Below are positions 45,301 through 53,146 of a stretch of 64,000 bases of DNA, one piece after another. The notes below the pieces were generated by a model, which ran no database searches, was not told the DNA's origin, and saw nothing but the letters and a program-made list of their open reading frames with translations. Positions within the stretch are counted from its first letter, which is position 1. Each line of letters starts with the position of its first letter. Both the position numbers and the translations under genes were made by a program. Source of the DNA: Leminorella grimontii ATCC 33999 = DSM 5078 (GTDB lineage: Bacteria; Pseudomonadota; Gammaproteobacteria; Enterobacterales; Enterobacteriaceae). The DNA is taken from the NCBI RefSeq assembly GCF_000439085.1, contig NZ_AUUA01000002.1:372001-436000 (forward strand). The letters are read 5' to 3'.

Positions 45301-48300
45301 TTCTCCCATCAGCGCCCGATAGCTGATGCCGACGGCGGGGTCCGGCTGATAAAGCGCCTGATAGTAGTCGTCCAGCTCCCGTTCTAACCGATCAATCTGA
45401 GCGGCCAGCTTTTGCCGCCCGCTTCGCCAGGGGAAGAGGGGGGCCGGCTTTAGCGACCGATAGTAGCTATCCAACTGCTCCCTGACGCTTCGGATCGTCT
45501 CGCGCCCCGAAAGCGCATCCCTGACGATGACAACCCGGTCAGACAGGCCGCTGGCCGTAATGCGCTTGTATACAACGTCAAGCGCGGTGGCTTTCTGACA
45601 CACTACCAGCAGGCTGCGCTGCTGGCCGATGGCGTCAGCCACCATGTTCACGATAGTCTGGCTTTTGCCGGTGCCGGGCGGCCCTTCAATCAAAAGCCCC
45701 GGCGCTCGACGCGCCGCCATTACCGCGGCCTCCTGTGAAGGGTCGGTGGCGGAAACAAAAAAGCGCGACGCTTCTCCCACTAGCTCTTGCACATCCGGGC
45801 TGGGTTCGCCCATTCCCAGCGCCGTTTCCAGCGCGGTGCCGACCGGTGAACGCTGGCAAAGCTGGTGCAGGTCTTCCCCTATCGCCTGACTGAGAAACGA
45901 CGCCTGGAACAGCACCGCGCTGCACGCCAGCCGGGTCTCACGCTCGGGAACGACGGCGTCCAAAGGCGGCAGGCGAACAAGCTCTGCGCCATCGGCATTC
46001 GCCATGATGCCCAGCGCCTGCATGACCTCGTCAATCGTTAACGTCCGTCGGCTCATTAACTCGTCAACTATCGCCTGCCACTGCTTAACGGACGCCGCAT
46101 TGACGACGTTTTCCAACGCGGGGTTCAGCCTGGCGACGCCTCGATCGGCGTCAAAACGCAGGCTGGCCGCCCCGCTCACGCCCGCCGCCATAGAAACGCT
46201 GACGGGCCAAAGCAGCAAGGGCGCAATGCGCGGCTTAATCTGCCCCGGCTGAAGGTTGGTTAAAATAAAGGGAAACCCTAGATAGAGGCTGTCTATGCCG
46301 GTATCGCGCTGGTACATCTGAGTCTGCGACGTCAGCGTGCGAAGCCGCCCGCCGGCGTTGCCCTGCGCCGTCAGCGCGGTGGAATCAATGCCTATCGCCG
46401 AGCGGTGGCGAGCCAGAACGTGATTAAGCAGCCGCTGCGCCGAGGGTTTGCCGTCAAGTTCAGTCAGATCTATCCGCGCCGAGTGCGGCGTGACGCTCAT
46501 CCGTACCAAAGATCCCCGCATGGATGAAGCGCGAATCTTTCGGCTAAAGAAATTCAGAACCTGATTAACGTAGCGCTGCCTTTCCGGCATTTTCCACGCC
46601 TGCGGCTCTATCGCCAGCATCACCAGCGCCCGCTCCAGCGGAAGGCGACGTTCAAGCACAAACCCGTCGGCCCAGCGGTCAAGTTCGTCAATCGCACAGC
46701 GGTTAAAGCCGCTTATCCGCTCGTTAAGTTCCTGATAAAGCGCCTGTCGCGGCAGCCCTATCCATTCGCGAGCCTCTTCTTTATCGAAATCCGTCACGCC
46801 ATATTCCCGCGCCAGCGCGGCGGCCTGAACCAGAATGCCTTCCGCCGCCACAAACTGGGCGATGTCCGCGCTGAGTAAAACGATAAGCTCCTCTTCGCTC
46901 AACGTTCGGCGGTCGATAAAAAGCGCCAGCCCTTCATGGTGAGTTTCCGGAAACAGCCGACGCTGGCTCTCCCAAAGCGCCAGCAGGCGCGCGCGTGAGG
47001 TGGCCAGAAGATGCAGCCGAAGCCGCTCTTCGTCCATCGCTATCTCCAGCCGCATCCCCTTCTCGCGAACCCTTTCCTCCCGCGCCTTAAGCAGCGCGAG
47101 CCAGTGCCCTTGTTCAACGTCGGCTAAAAACGTCGGCAGAGGGCCGCTTATCAGCTCATACCCCAGCGTAGGGTTTTTCGCCAGCCACGAGGGAGTAACT
47201 ATCTCTCCGCGATAAATCAGGGGCATAGGGGGGCTTAGCAGCTTAAGCGTCAGCAGCAGGCGGAAGTCATCGCTTAGCGGATGCAGCTCCATAACCTGAT
47301 ACAGCAGATTCATCGTTGACGGCGGCAGGCCTATCGACTGCGCCCAGCGAACGATGGCGCCGCTTTGCATCATAGCCAAGGCCTGCGGACAGAGATCGGC
47401 CTGCGCTGCCGCCAGCGCAAACGCGGCGGGGTCCGAATAGGGCACATCGCCTAAAAACAGCGGGAGGCCGCTCGGTTTGTCGCCTCGGTAACCTTCCTCT
47501 ATGACCTCAATCGGCCTGCCGTCCAGCCAGGCGGCAACCTCCGACCACTGCCAGCGCCTGCGGCGGTCGACGGTCAACAGCCCTCCCAGCAGCGGATAAA
47601 TATCGTCGTCAAGGCCGTCCGGCAGCGTAACGCCGCTGGTTAACGTCTCGATAAGAAACGCCTGTAGCGGCCTGTCGTCAAAACACGTCCCCTGAGTTAG
47701 CTGCTCCAGCAGGATCATGCCGAGGCTCCACCAGTCCGATGCGCTGGAAACCCCGCCCGCCAGCGTCTCGGGCGCGCTGTAGCGGCTCATCTCAAGCGGG
47801 GAGACGACGTCCACGTCGCGTTCAGACAGGCACGCGGAGCCGAATTCGATAATGACGATATCCAGAGGGTGGCGGGTTCGAATAAGCAGGTTGGCAGGAC
47901 GCAGGTCGCGGTGGCGCAGGCCGTTCTCGCTAAAGTTAGCCAGCGCGCTGCCAAGCTCGCGGACGATGTCCCGAACTTCGTTCGGCTGCCAGAAGTCCCC
48001 TTGAGAAATGGCGTCCAGCAGAGAACCGCCGTCCAGCGCCTCCATCACGTACCAGGCGCGATCGCGCCAGCGGCCGCTGTCTAAAAGCTCGGAAACGTGC
48101 TCTTTGGGAAGACGATGTACAACGTCATAGACGGCCGGGTCCGGCTCGCAGCCGTAGGCGTATAAAATAAGTACGCCCCGACGACCGTCCACCTCATGAA
48201 CTACCCGGTAGCGATCGCGCTGCTCATCGGGCTTAGGCAGTCGGTCGGTGATGCGCCAGCCGTTGATTTCTGAAGCACAGGTGCCAGACAGTGGTTCACC

Positions 48301-48354
48301 CACGTCAGCGAAAAAAGAGGGTTCTGAATGGTTTTCATGACCGAGGCGCATCAT
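42307..48354 (-). CDS. Protein (pseudo)kinase - SF1 helicase - nuclease fusion
   Basis: This is a 2015-residue multidomain protein. Residues about 30-280 form a Ser/Thr-kinase-like domain with HRDLRPANLL (HRD at 148-150), APE at 194-196 and Asp207; DFG is EFG (170-172), and the beta-3 strand VLILYAYG lacks the usual Lys. A long linker (about 290-860), DUF4011-like in part, leads to a superfamily 1 helicase: Walker A GPPGTGKS near 891-898, YDEASQ near 1551, and motif VI RRLNVAVTRAKK near 1808. The C-terminus (about 1890-2000) has an MTES_1575/Vsr-like nuclease pattern (YAIGIECDMPHH...WGWYHD). It leads an overlapping operon with the DUF3137-like and lemA genes. Its role is probably nucleic-acid defence or repair (inference). 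Confidence 0.82.
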   Translation of the reverse strand: MMRLGHENHSEPSFFADVGEPLSGTCASEINGWRITDRLPKPDEQRDRYRVVHEVDGRRGVLILYAYGCEPDPAVYDVVHRLPKEHVSELLDSGRWRDRAWYVMEALDGGSLLDAISQGDFWQPNEVRDIVRELGSALANFSENGLRHRDLRPANLLIRTRHPLDIVIIEFGSACLSERDVDVVSPLEMSRYSAPETLAGGVSSASDWWSLGMILLEQLTQGTCFDDRPLQAFLIETLTSGVTLPDGLDDDIYPLLGGLLTVDRRRRWQWSEVAAWLDGRPIEVIEEGYRGDKPSGLPLFLGDVPYSDPAAFALAAAQADLCPQALAMMQSGAIVRWAQSIGLPPSTMNLLYQVMELHPLSDDFRLLLTLKLLSPPMPLIYRGEIVTPSWLAKNPTLGYELISGPLPTFLADVEQGHWLALLKAREERVREKGMRLEIAMDEERLRLHLLATSRARLLALWESQRRLFPETHHEGLALFIDRRTLSEEELIVLLSADIAQFVAAEGILVQAAALAREYGVTDFDKEEAREWIGLPRQALYQELNERISGFNRCAIDELDRWADGFVLERRLPLERALVMLAIEPQAWKMPERQRYVNQVLNFFSRKIRASSMRGSLVRMSVTPHSARIDLTELDGKPSAQRLLNHVLARHRSAIGIDSTALTAQGNAGGRLRTLTSQTQMYQRDTGIDSLYLGFPFILTNLQPGQIKPRIAPLLLWPVSVSMAAGVSGAASLRFDADRGVARLNPALENVVNAASVKQWQAIVDELMSRRTLTIDEVMQALGIMANADGAELVRLPPLDAVVPERETRLACSAVLFQASFLSQAIGEDLHQLCQRSPVGTALETALGMGEPSPDVQELVGEASRFFVSATDPSQEAAVMAARRAPGLLIEGPPGTGKSQTIVNMVADAIGQQRSLLVVCQKATALDVVYKRITASGLSDRVVIVRDALSGRETIRSVREQLDSYYRSLKPAPLFPWRSGRQKLAAQIDRLERELDDYYQALYQPDPAVGISYRALMGELIRLEGVAMRLEAPELHEVMKSWGLSELTNHKLEILPEIALWLAADYEDSPLARLSPFISSASAIAAFSDAFDGFRSQERERDVALSDPHRDFDSDDVAGRQSWLESTAHGFLTLSPEQWDTMARWLPLFYVPIGAAGPGEPILTQLGVLIGRLQAIDVDGSDPLLFEPLSRCEDSALIQLAKAAAQQAQGHSTLRYFNPFYYFNLRRLKAFMVEMGLPFSLGMCERVLASVRQEQQWRRVRAELTRLGEPLGVEPVGPLDGLGLSRVLADLYCRLELVEQRYRQLAESPDAARLVSAIVARQRDGFIEQCDEIRAAVNRSQARAQSLKALDTLQNWLTADALSDFTCAIKDNRSLRETLDLLTSALPTLDAYQRFRPVSAQMNEPALAVLHILRHQAPALKALDEAELMQTVENTLDREARRVWKQLIEWRFPILQQPVSHREKAIAHMAKASAMMRERNMTELTENVTEVPIRPSREWEEITRLSGKRMRRLREFIEEGVELGLMTLRPVWLMTPDVASQVLPLTPGMFDTVIYDEASQMPVEYALPTLYRSKKMVVSGDEKQMPPSAFFSGRLPEDDDGAEAEEAQQELAGEVWDYRKIGDCPDLLHLARTVLPVQTLEIHYRSAYRELINFSNHAFYHNRLNIPVQHSGRVIDAVKPVRLIDVGGLYQNQSNLDEAKAAVETLADVWARPFAERPSVGVVTFNQKQAQLIQNELEERASRDDAFRQAYREELARLEDGEDMSFFVKNVENVQGDERDMIVFSTTFGRNAQGAFRRNFGVLGQQGGERRLNVAVTRAKKQVTVLSSMPIDEISDLLTTRRRPDIPRDFLQGYLEYVRILSAGEFERGGAFLRRMSQSGGASADREMQDGLVQSVRAFIRDCGWTVADARREGAFYFDALVEDADSGRYAIGIECDMPHHPLLERARARELWRPSVVARTVPHRYRISLWGWYHDAHEERRRLSQAIEQALTSLRMPPEREGTIRDMEKSNGEVG

Positions 48355-48518
48355 AAGCCGTATCCACTAAATAAACAGAGCGTCCATTGGCCACGAGAAC
48401 AAAGCATAGATGACACGGTGACACCGCTGATTCCTTTCACAGACCGTTATGGCAATCAGGCTCTACCTTACTTTATTTTGGCGGAAAGTGGAGTAATAAA
48501 TATACGGAGGGGCGCAAT

Positions 48519-48546
48519 CAAAGGGAGGCGTGATAGCCTCCCTTTG
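48519..48546. terminator. Terminator after apeB
   Basis: CAAAGGGAGGC / GCCTCCCTTTG form a perfect 11-bp stem with a six-base loop, five bases beyond the apeB stop on the minus strand. It separates the ape cluster from the kinase-helicase operon. Confidence 0.8.
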
Positions 48547-48550
48547 CGCG

Positions 48551-49642
48551 TTATTTCGACAGGCGCTTACAGATCAGTAAGGTATGGCCAAGCCCCAGAT
48601 TATCGATGTCCTGTTCGACATAGAAACCGGCTTTGCGCAGGCAGTCGTACAGCACTCTGGAGTGATAAAAGCGGCTGTTGCCGTTCGCCATGCAAGTGAA
48701 ATACAAAGACGACGCGTTCAGGCTAAGCGCTCCAGCTTCAAAGGGCTGGCGATCCCAAAAGACTTCCATAATGCATACGCGAGCGTCTGGATCCATGCTG
48801 TCGTGAATAAGCTTCAGGATGTGCACCACCTGCTCTTCGCTAAAGCAGTCTAAAAACTGGCTCATCCACCACATGTCGGCTTCGCCAGGAAGCCGCTTCG
48901 CCTGAAGGAGATCCACGCCATAGCCGTCAATGCGCTCACTGAGCCCTGCTTCGGCAACATTCTTTTTCGCCAGTTCAATTTGCTGGGGTAAATCCAGCAG
49001 CGTGACCTTAACGTTCTCATCATTTCTCGCGCAGCACAGCGCCCATTTGCCCGTATTGCCGCCGACGTCATAAATATGCTTGGGCTTAAAGGGAAAGATG
49101 TGTTTGAAGGCGGCGGAAAATGCGGCATCAGAATAGAAGTGATCGAAGGCAAACCAACTTTTACGCGCCTCTTCAGGCAATTGACTCAGCGCAGGATAGA
49201 TAGTCGACCAGTCTCCGAAAACGCGAAGCCCTGCGGGCTTTTCCTGCGACAGCGCCTCTTTTAAATGGAACATTCCCTGATAGCAAACGTCCTGACTGAA
49301 GTCCATGTTGACGCGCGTCATCTTGTCATGCAGAAGAAAGTGACCCACCTTACCCAGGAAAAAGCGGTCGGCTCGTTGAAAGACGATGCGGCTGCTTAAG
49401 CCAACGTCCAACAGCAGTTGGATCGCATAGCGGCTTAGCGACACGGCGTCAGCGATATCGTCAATCGTCGCTCCTTCCGCTGATGCGTCGTCCAGATGAG
49501 CTAAAACGCCGCTGTCTCTAAGGTTAAGTGCTGCCTGAAACAGCATGGGGGCAAAGGCGATCTTTTGTGCTTCCGTAATGGCTTCAAACGCCGTAAATGA
49601 ATCTTTATCGTAGCCGTAACGGACTTCAGCTTCGCTGCTCAA
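48551..49642 (-). CDS. apeB: Aryl polyene methyltransferase ApeB
   Basis: This is a 363-residue SAM-dependent methyltransferase. An N-terminal winged-helix dimerisation domain (AVSLSRYAIQLLLDVGLSSRIV) precedes a Rossmann domain with the SAM motif YDVGGNTGKWA near 195-205 and LLDLPQQIELAKK after it, as in O-methyltransferase family 2. In aryl polyene clusters the methyltransferase modifies the aromatic head group. The start appears to be TTG, with GGGA six bases upstream; no ATG lies near. It follows apeA after 87 bp containing a hairpin and is divergent from apeC-R. Confidence 0.82.
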   Translation of the reverse strand: MSSEAEVRYGYDKDSFTAFEAITEAQKIAFAPMLFQAALNLRDSGVLAHLDDASAEGATIDDIADAVSLSRYAIQLLLDVGLSSRIVFQRADRFFLGKVGHFLLHDKMTRVNMDFSQDVCYQGMFHLKEALSQEKPAGLRVFGDWSTIYPALSQLPEEARKSWFAFDHFYSDAAFSAAFKHIFPFKPKHIYDVGGNTGKWALCCARNDENVKVTLLDLPQQIELAKKNVAEAGLSERIDGYGVDLLQAKRLPGEADMWWMSQFLDCFSEEQVVHILKLIHDSMDPDARVCIMEVFWDRQPFEAGALSLNASSLYFTCMANGNSRFYHSRVLYDCLRKAGFYVEQDIDNLGLGHTLLICKRLSK

Positions 49643-49678
49643 GGTTATTCCCTTAACTTATCACGCTTAAATAACAAA

Positions 49679-49702
49679 GATGCGGAGAAAATTCTCCGCA
49701 TC
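49679..49702 (-). terminator. Hairpin between apeA and apeB
   Basis: GATGCGGAGA and its exact complement make a 24-base near-perfect palindrome, followed on the minus strand by TTTGTTATTT. It looks like a terminator or attenuator that would lower apeB relative to apeA, or protect the apeA message. Confidence 0.65.
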
Positions 49703-49729
49703 AATCAATAAACTCGCGACCGACGATAG

Positions 49730-50125
49730 CTATAGCGCTTTAACGGCCAGCAACTTGTTTTGAATGTCCTGATCCAGCTTGCTCGCCCAGCGGTTGTAGT
49801 TGCTCGGCACTTTTGCGGTATCGGAGGTTAAATTCTGACTGCCGACATACTCAATGGAGTAACCGGTTTTCGTATAAGGAATACGGATCTCCGCAGAGTT
49901 GCCGCGCGTGACGATTTTTCCGGTAATCAGGCCGGTGCGCATCTTCTTCATCTCCCAACCGCGGGCCTTGCCGGAATCCATAATCGCTTTTTCGATTTGC
50001 TGATTGGTGAAGCTGCCGTCCAGATCGGTGCTAATATTACGCGCCGCGACGTTGCCGCTGCATCCGGTAATAAAGATAACGGCTATCAGGCCTACCAGCA
50101 GGGCTTTTAAACTCTTCATGTTCAT
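49730..50125 (-). CDS. apeA: ApeA-like small lipoprotein
   Basis: This is a 131-residue predicted lipoprotein. The signal peptide MNMKSLKALLVGLIAVIFITGC ends in a lipobox (ITGC), giving a mature chain starting at Cys22. The remaining residues contain SFTNQQIEKAIMDSGKARGWEM and GNSAEIRIPYTKTGYSIEYVGS, a small alpha/beta layout of unknown function. Its place as first gene of the divergent apeAB arm is the basis for the name, since small lipoproteins occur there in other aryl polyene clusters. A role in the envelope location of the pigment is inference. Confidence 0.65.
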   Translation of the reverse strand: MNMKSLKALLVGLIAVIFITGCSGNVAARNISTDLDGSFTNQQIEKAIMDSGKARGWEMKKMRTGLITGKIVTRGNSAEIRIPYTKTGYSIEYVGSQNLTSDTAKVPSNYNRWASKLDQDIQNKLLAVKAL

Positions 50126-50480
50126 TTAACGACTCTCCATAAGTTCAGCGGAAAAAATATCTGCATATAATTTCCCCATCCTGTGTAAATTCCGGTCAAA
50201 TCATACCCGAATACCAAATGGGGAATCTACAAAACGGGAAAAAATTTCGGTACCGCCTATCAAGTAAGAAAATAAATAGAATTATCTTTTTACATAACCA
50301 ATGTGGCATTTCATATACTCTCGCCCATTGTTGTTGTGAAACACAACGCATCCAGCCCAAGATATCATTCACGCACCCTCTAATTTACGAATATCCCTAT
50401 TGCTAACCTCATATAAAATGAGGCCTCAATCAGGTATTATTGCGTTAGTTTTTTAGCTGACATAGGCCTTCTTTAACTTC
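50126..50480. promoter_or_regulatory. Divergent promoter region of the ape cluster
   Basis: This 355-bp AT-rich gap lies between apeA and apeC and must carry both promoters. A short dyad GTTGTG-AAA-CACAAC at 50333-50347 could be an operator. I could not choose -35/-10 elements with confidence, and the 62-codon frame in the middle is not convincing. Confidence 0.5.
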
Positions 50481-51212
50481 ATGACGTTTTCACTGAACAT
50501 CCTTGACTGGTGCGCGCTGGCGCCGGGGCTTAGCAACCATGAACAGTGGCGTCAATGGTCAAGCCAATCGTTCGATGACTGGTCGGTCTCACTGCCGCCC
50601 ACGCCCCATATTCCGATGATGATGGCACGTAGAATGAGCGCTCCGAGTAGGCTTAGCGTCGAGGTTGGTATGACGCTGCTGGAGCAACGGCCGGATGCCG
50701 CCGTATTCATCAGCCGGCACGGTGAACTTGAGCGTACCTATAAAATCATTGAATCCCTGTGTCGGCAGCAAGACGTATCCCCCACCGATTTCGCCATGTC
50801 GGTACACAACACGGCGGCCGGGCTACTAACCATCGGAGGAAAGGCGCCGTTGCCCATGACTTCGCTGGCCGCGGGAATCGACGGTTTTCAGCAGGGTATG
50901 CTGGAAGTACAGGCGATTATCAGCGCCGGTGCGCAAAAGGTGCTGTTGGTTGATTTTGACGGTGCCGTGCCCGAAGCCTACAGCACCAGAATCACCCATA
51001 CGGTTCCCGCCTACGCGGTTGGCTTATTGATTACACAGGGCCAGGCTCTACGCTGTCAGGCAATAAAAAAAGCGCCCAGCCCGAAGCATGAAACTAGCGA
51101 ACTCCCACAGTCACTGGACTTTCTACGCCACTATTTGACCAGTCACGCTTTGACAAAGGAATCGTCATTTATCATTAAAGGAGCAGGGTCTGACTGGCAA
51201 TGGAATCGCTAA
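50481..51212 (+). CDS. apeC: Chain-length-factor-like ketosynthase ApeC
   Basis: This is a 243-residue protein resembling only the N-terminal half of a beta-ketoacyl synthase, as is normal for ApeC. The place of the catalytic Cys reads SVHNTAAG, with no Cys, and there is no HGTA or GHT motif, so it cannot condense by itself. It is the chain-length-factor partner of ApeO, forming the ketosynthase heterodimer that builds the conjugated polyene. It is the first gene of the rightward arm and overlaps apeD by 13 bases. Confidence 0.88.
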   Translation: MTFSLNILDWCALAPGLSNHEQWRQWSSQSFDDWSVSLPPTPHIPMMMARRMSAPSRLSVEVGMTLLEQRPDAAVFISRHGELERTYKIIESLCRQQDVSPTDFAMSVHNTAAGLLTIGGKAPLPMTSLAAGIDGFQQGMLEVQAIISAGAQKVLLVDFDGAVPEAYSTRITHTVPAYAVGLLITQGQALRCQAIKKAPSPKHETSELPQSLDFLRHYLTSHALTKESSFIIKGAGSDWQWNR

Positions 51213-52018
51213 CCCCATCCCTTCAATCGTCCGTGCTAAACCGCGCTTGGCGCATTGCCGCAACCGGTTTCTGCTTCTCGCTGTTCGGCATTGGCGCGCT
51301 CATGCTGTCTACGTTCTGGTTCACGGCGCTACGCCTGCTGGTAAAAGACGGCGAACGCTGCGCGACGCTGACGCAGAGCAGCATCAGACACAACTTTCGC
51401 CTTTTTCTTTGGCTAACCCGAGCGCTCGGCGTGCTGGACTACCGCTTTGACGGCGTTGAAAAGCTGTCGGAAGACGCAGGCGCCCTGGTTGTTGCCAATC
51501 ACCCCAGCCTGCTGGACTACGTTTTTTTGGCATCCTGCATGCCGCGCTGCGACTGCATCATTAAACAGTCTCTGCTAGGGAACGTTTTCATGCGCGGCGT
51601 CATCAAGGCCGCTGGCTATATCCCTAACGCCGAATCCGAGACGCTGTTGCCGCAGTGTAAGGCGCGTCTGGACGACAAGGGCATGATCCTCATTTTCCCT
51701 GAGGGAACGCGAACGACGCCGGGCGAGCCCATGCGCCTTCAGCGCGGCGCAGCCAACATCGCACTACGCTGCCAGGCGGATATTCGTCTGGTAGCGATTC
51801 ATTGTGACCAGCCAATGCTGACGAAGCGGGGAAAGTGGTATAATATTCCGCCGGTAAAACCACGGTTCCACATAACGGTAAAAGAAAAACTACGCGTAAA
51901 GGATTACGTCGCAGATGACGATGCCTCTTTGGCAATCGCCGCTCGCCGTTTGACGCAGACTTTAAGCCAAAGGCTCATACCAGAGCCTGTTCAAACTCAT
52001 GAGAAAAATAATGGATGA
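51200..52018 (+). CDS. apeD: Acyltransferase ApeD
   Basis: This is a 272-residue lysophospholipid-acyltransferase-like membrane protein. One hydrophobic helix is at about 25-45. The catalytic NHPSLLD motif is at 100-106 (His101, Asp106), and the substrate motif FPEGTRTTPGE follows about 70 residues later. It may attach the polyene or a fatty acyl group to the lipid anchor of the pigment. It overlaps apeC at its start and apeE at its end, inside the apeC-R transcript. Confidence 0.9.
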   Translation: MESLTPSLQSSVLNRAWRIAATGFCFSLFGIGALMLSTFWFTALRLLVKDGERCATLTQSSIRHNFRLFLWLTRALGVLDYRFDGVEKLSEDAGALVVANHPSLLDYVFLASCMPRCDCIIKQSLLGNVFMRGVIKAAGYIPNAESETLLPQCKARLDDKGMILIFPEGTRTTPGEPMRLQRGAANIALRCQADIRLVAIHCDQPMLTKRGKWYNIPPVKPRFHITVKEKLRVKDYVADDDASLAIAARRLTQTLSQRLIPEPVQTHEKNNG

Positions 52019-52268
52019 TTTAGCAAAAGAAATTAAAACCCTGATTATTGAAGCCCTGAATTTAGAAGGGATGACGCCGGACGATATTGAAACCGACGCG
52101 CCGCTGTTCGGCGACGGGCTGGGCCTGGACTCGATTGACGCACTGGAGCTGGGTTTGGCTATTAAAAATCGCTATGGCGTTATACTCTCGGCCGAAAGTG
52201 AAGACACGCGTAAACATTTTTATTCCGTCGCTTCGCTCTCCGAGCTTGTTGCGTCCCAACGCGGTTAA
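52011..52268 (+). CDS. apeE: Acyl carrier protein ApeE
   Basis: This is an 85-residue acyl carrier protein. The phosphopantetheine Ser lies in GDGLGLDSIDALELG. I prefer the ATG giving MDDLAKEIKTLII, which overlaps the apeD stop by eight bases, over an in-frame ATG four codons earlier. It is one of two carrier proteins in the cluster and carries the starter and growing aryl polyene chain. The sequence is acidic and helical, as expected. Confidence 0.92.
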   Translation: MDDLAKEIKTLIIEALNLEGMTPDDIETDAPLFGDGLGLDSIDALELGLAIKNRYGVILSAESEDTRKHFYSVASLSELVASQRG

Positions 52269-52285
52269 TCACCAGGGTAAAAGAC

Positions 52286-52540
52286 ATGGATAAACAACAA
52301 ATATTTCAAGAAATTAAGGCCATTATCGTTAAGCTTTTCGAAGTTGACGCCGATGACATTACGATGGACGCCAAACTCTATGAAGACCTGGAGCTTGACA
52401 GTATTGACGCCGTCGATCTGGTTGTACACCTGCAAAAGATGACCGGTGAAAAGATTAACCCGGAAATGTTCAAATCCGTTCGTACGGTAGAAGACGTCGT
52501 TAACGCGATAGGCCAGCTCTTGCAAAAGAAGAACGGCTAA
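52286..52540 (+). CDS. apeF: Acyl carrier protein ApeF
   Basis: This is an 84-residue second acyl carrier protein, with the modified Ser in DLELDSIDAVDLV. It is distinct from ApeE; in the characterised pathway the two carriers divide starter loading and chain extension. AGGGTAA lies upstream, with an 18-bp gap after apeE. Confidence 0.92.
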   Translation: MDKQQIFQEIKAIIVKLFEVDADDITMDAKLYEDLELDSIDAVDLVVHLQKMTGEKINPEMFKSVRTVEDVVNAIGQLLQKKNG

Positions 52541-52558
52541 ACACAATTGCCTACTGTG

Positions 52559-53146
52559 ATGAACAGCCGTCGGCGTATGCCGTTTCGCCCCGTCGTTATC
52601 ATTCAGGCTTTGACCGCGCTGGCCATTATCGGCTACCCGTTTGCCGTCTATTTTGGCCTCAGCTATTGGGGCGTCGCCGTTTTGGCGCCTCTGCTCATAG
52701 CGCTGTTTGCCGCTAGGCTGGTGCTGGCCCGAGGCAAAGTCCGCCAACTGACCTGGCTGATGAAAGCATTCTCTGCTTTAGGCCTCCTTTTAGCGCTTGC
52801 CAGTTGGCTGCTCAAGCAAAACCACTGGCTGTTCTACTATCCGGTTGTCGTGAATATTTTGCTGCTCACGCTGTTTGGGCTGTCACTGTTGCGACCGCCA
52901 ACGCTAGTTGAACGATTGGCCAGATTAACCGAGCCGGATCTGCCGCCTGAAGGCGTTCGCTATACGCGCAACGTGACGAAAGTATGGTGCTGGTTTTTTA
53001 TTTTTAACGGCGGCGTCGCGCTTTTCACCTGCCTCTATAACGACATCGAAATATGGACGATGTATAACGGTGCGATAAGCTATTTTTTAATGGGAACCTT
53101 AATGGGTGTTGAATGGATAATCAGAAAAAGGCTCACACGCACTTAA
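52559..53146 (+). CDS. apeG: ApeG membrane protein (COG4648-like)
   Basis: This is a 195-residue polytopic membrane protein of unknown function with about five hydrophobic helices (VVIIQALTALAIIGYPFAVYF, VAVLAPLLIALFAARLVLA, and others); KVWCWFFIFNGGVALFTCLYND near the end is family-typical. The start is uncertain: an ATG, a GTG one codon earlier and a TTG four codons earlier are all possible. It overlaps apeH by 34 bases. The position between the carrier proteins and the ligase matches known clusters. Confidence 0.85.
   Translation: MNSRRRMPFRPVVIIQALTALAIIGYPFAVYFGLSYWGVAVLAPLLIALFAARLVLARGKVRQLTWLMKAFSALGLLLALASWLLKQNHWLFYYPVVVNILLLTLFGLSLLRPPTLVERLARLTEPDLPPEGVRYTRNVTKVWCWFFIFNGGVALFTCLYNDIEIWTMYNGAISYFLMGTLMGVEWIIRKRLTRT

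Noticed and set aside
48328-48699. 123-codon rightward frame between the kinase-helicase gene and apeB
   Set aside because: It overlaps both neighbours antisense and spans a terminator hairpin, with no family similarity.
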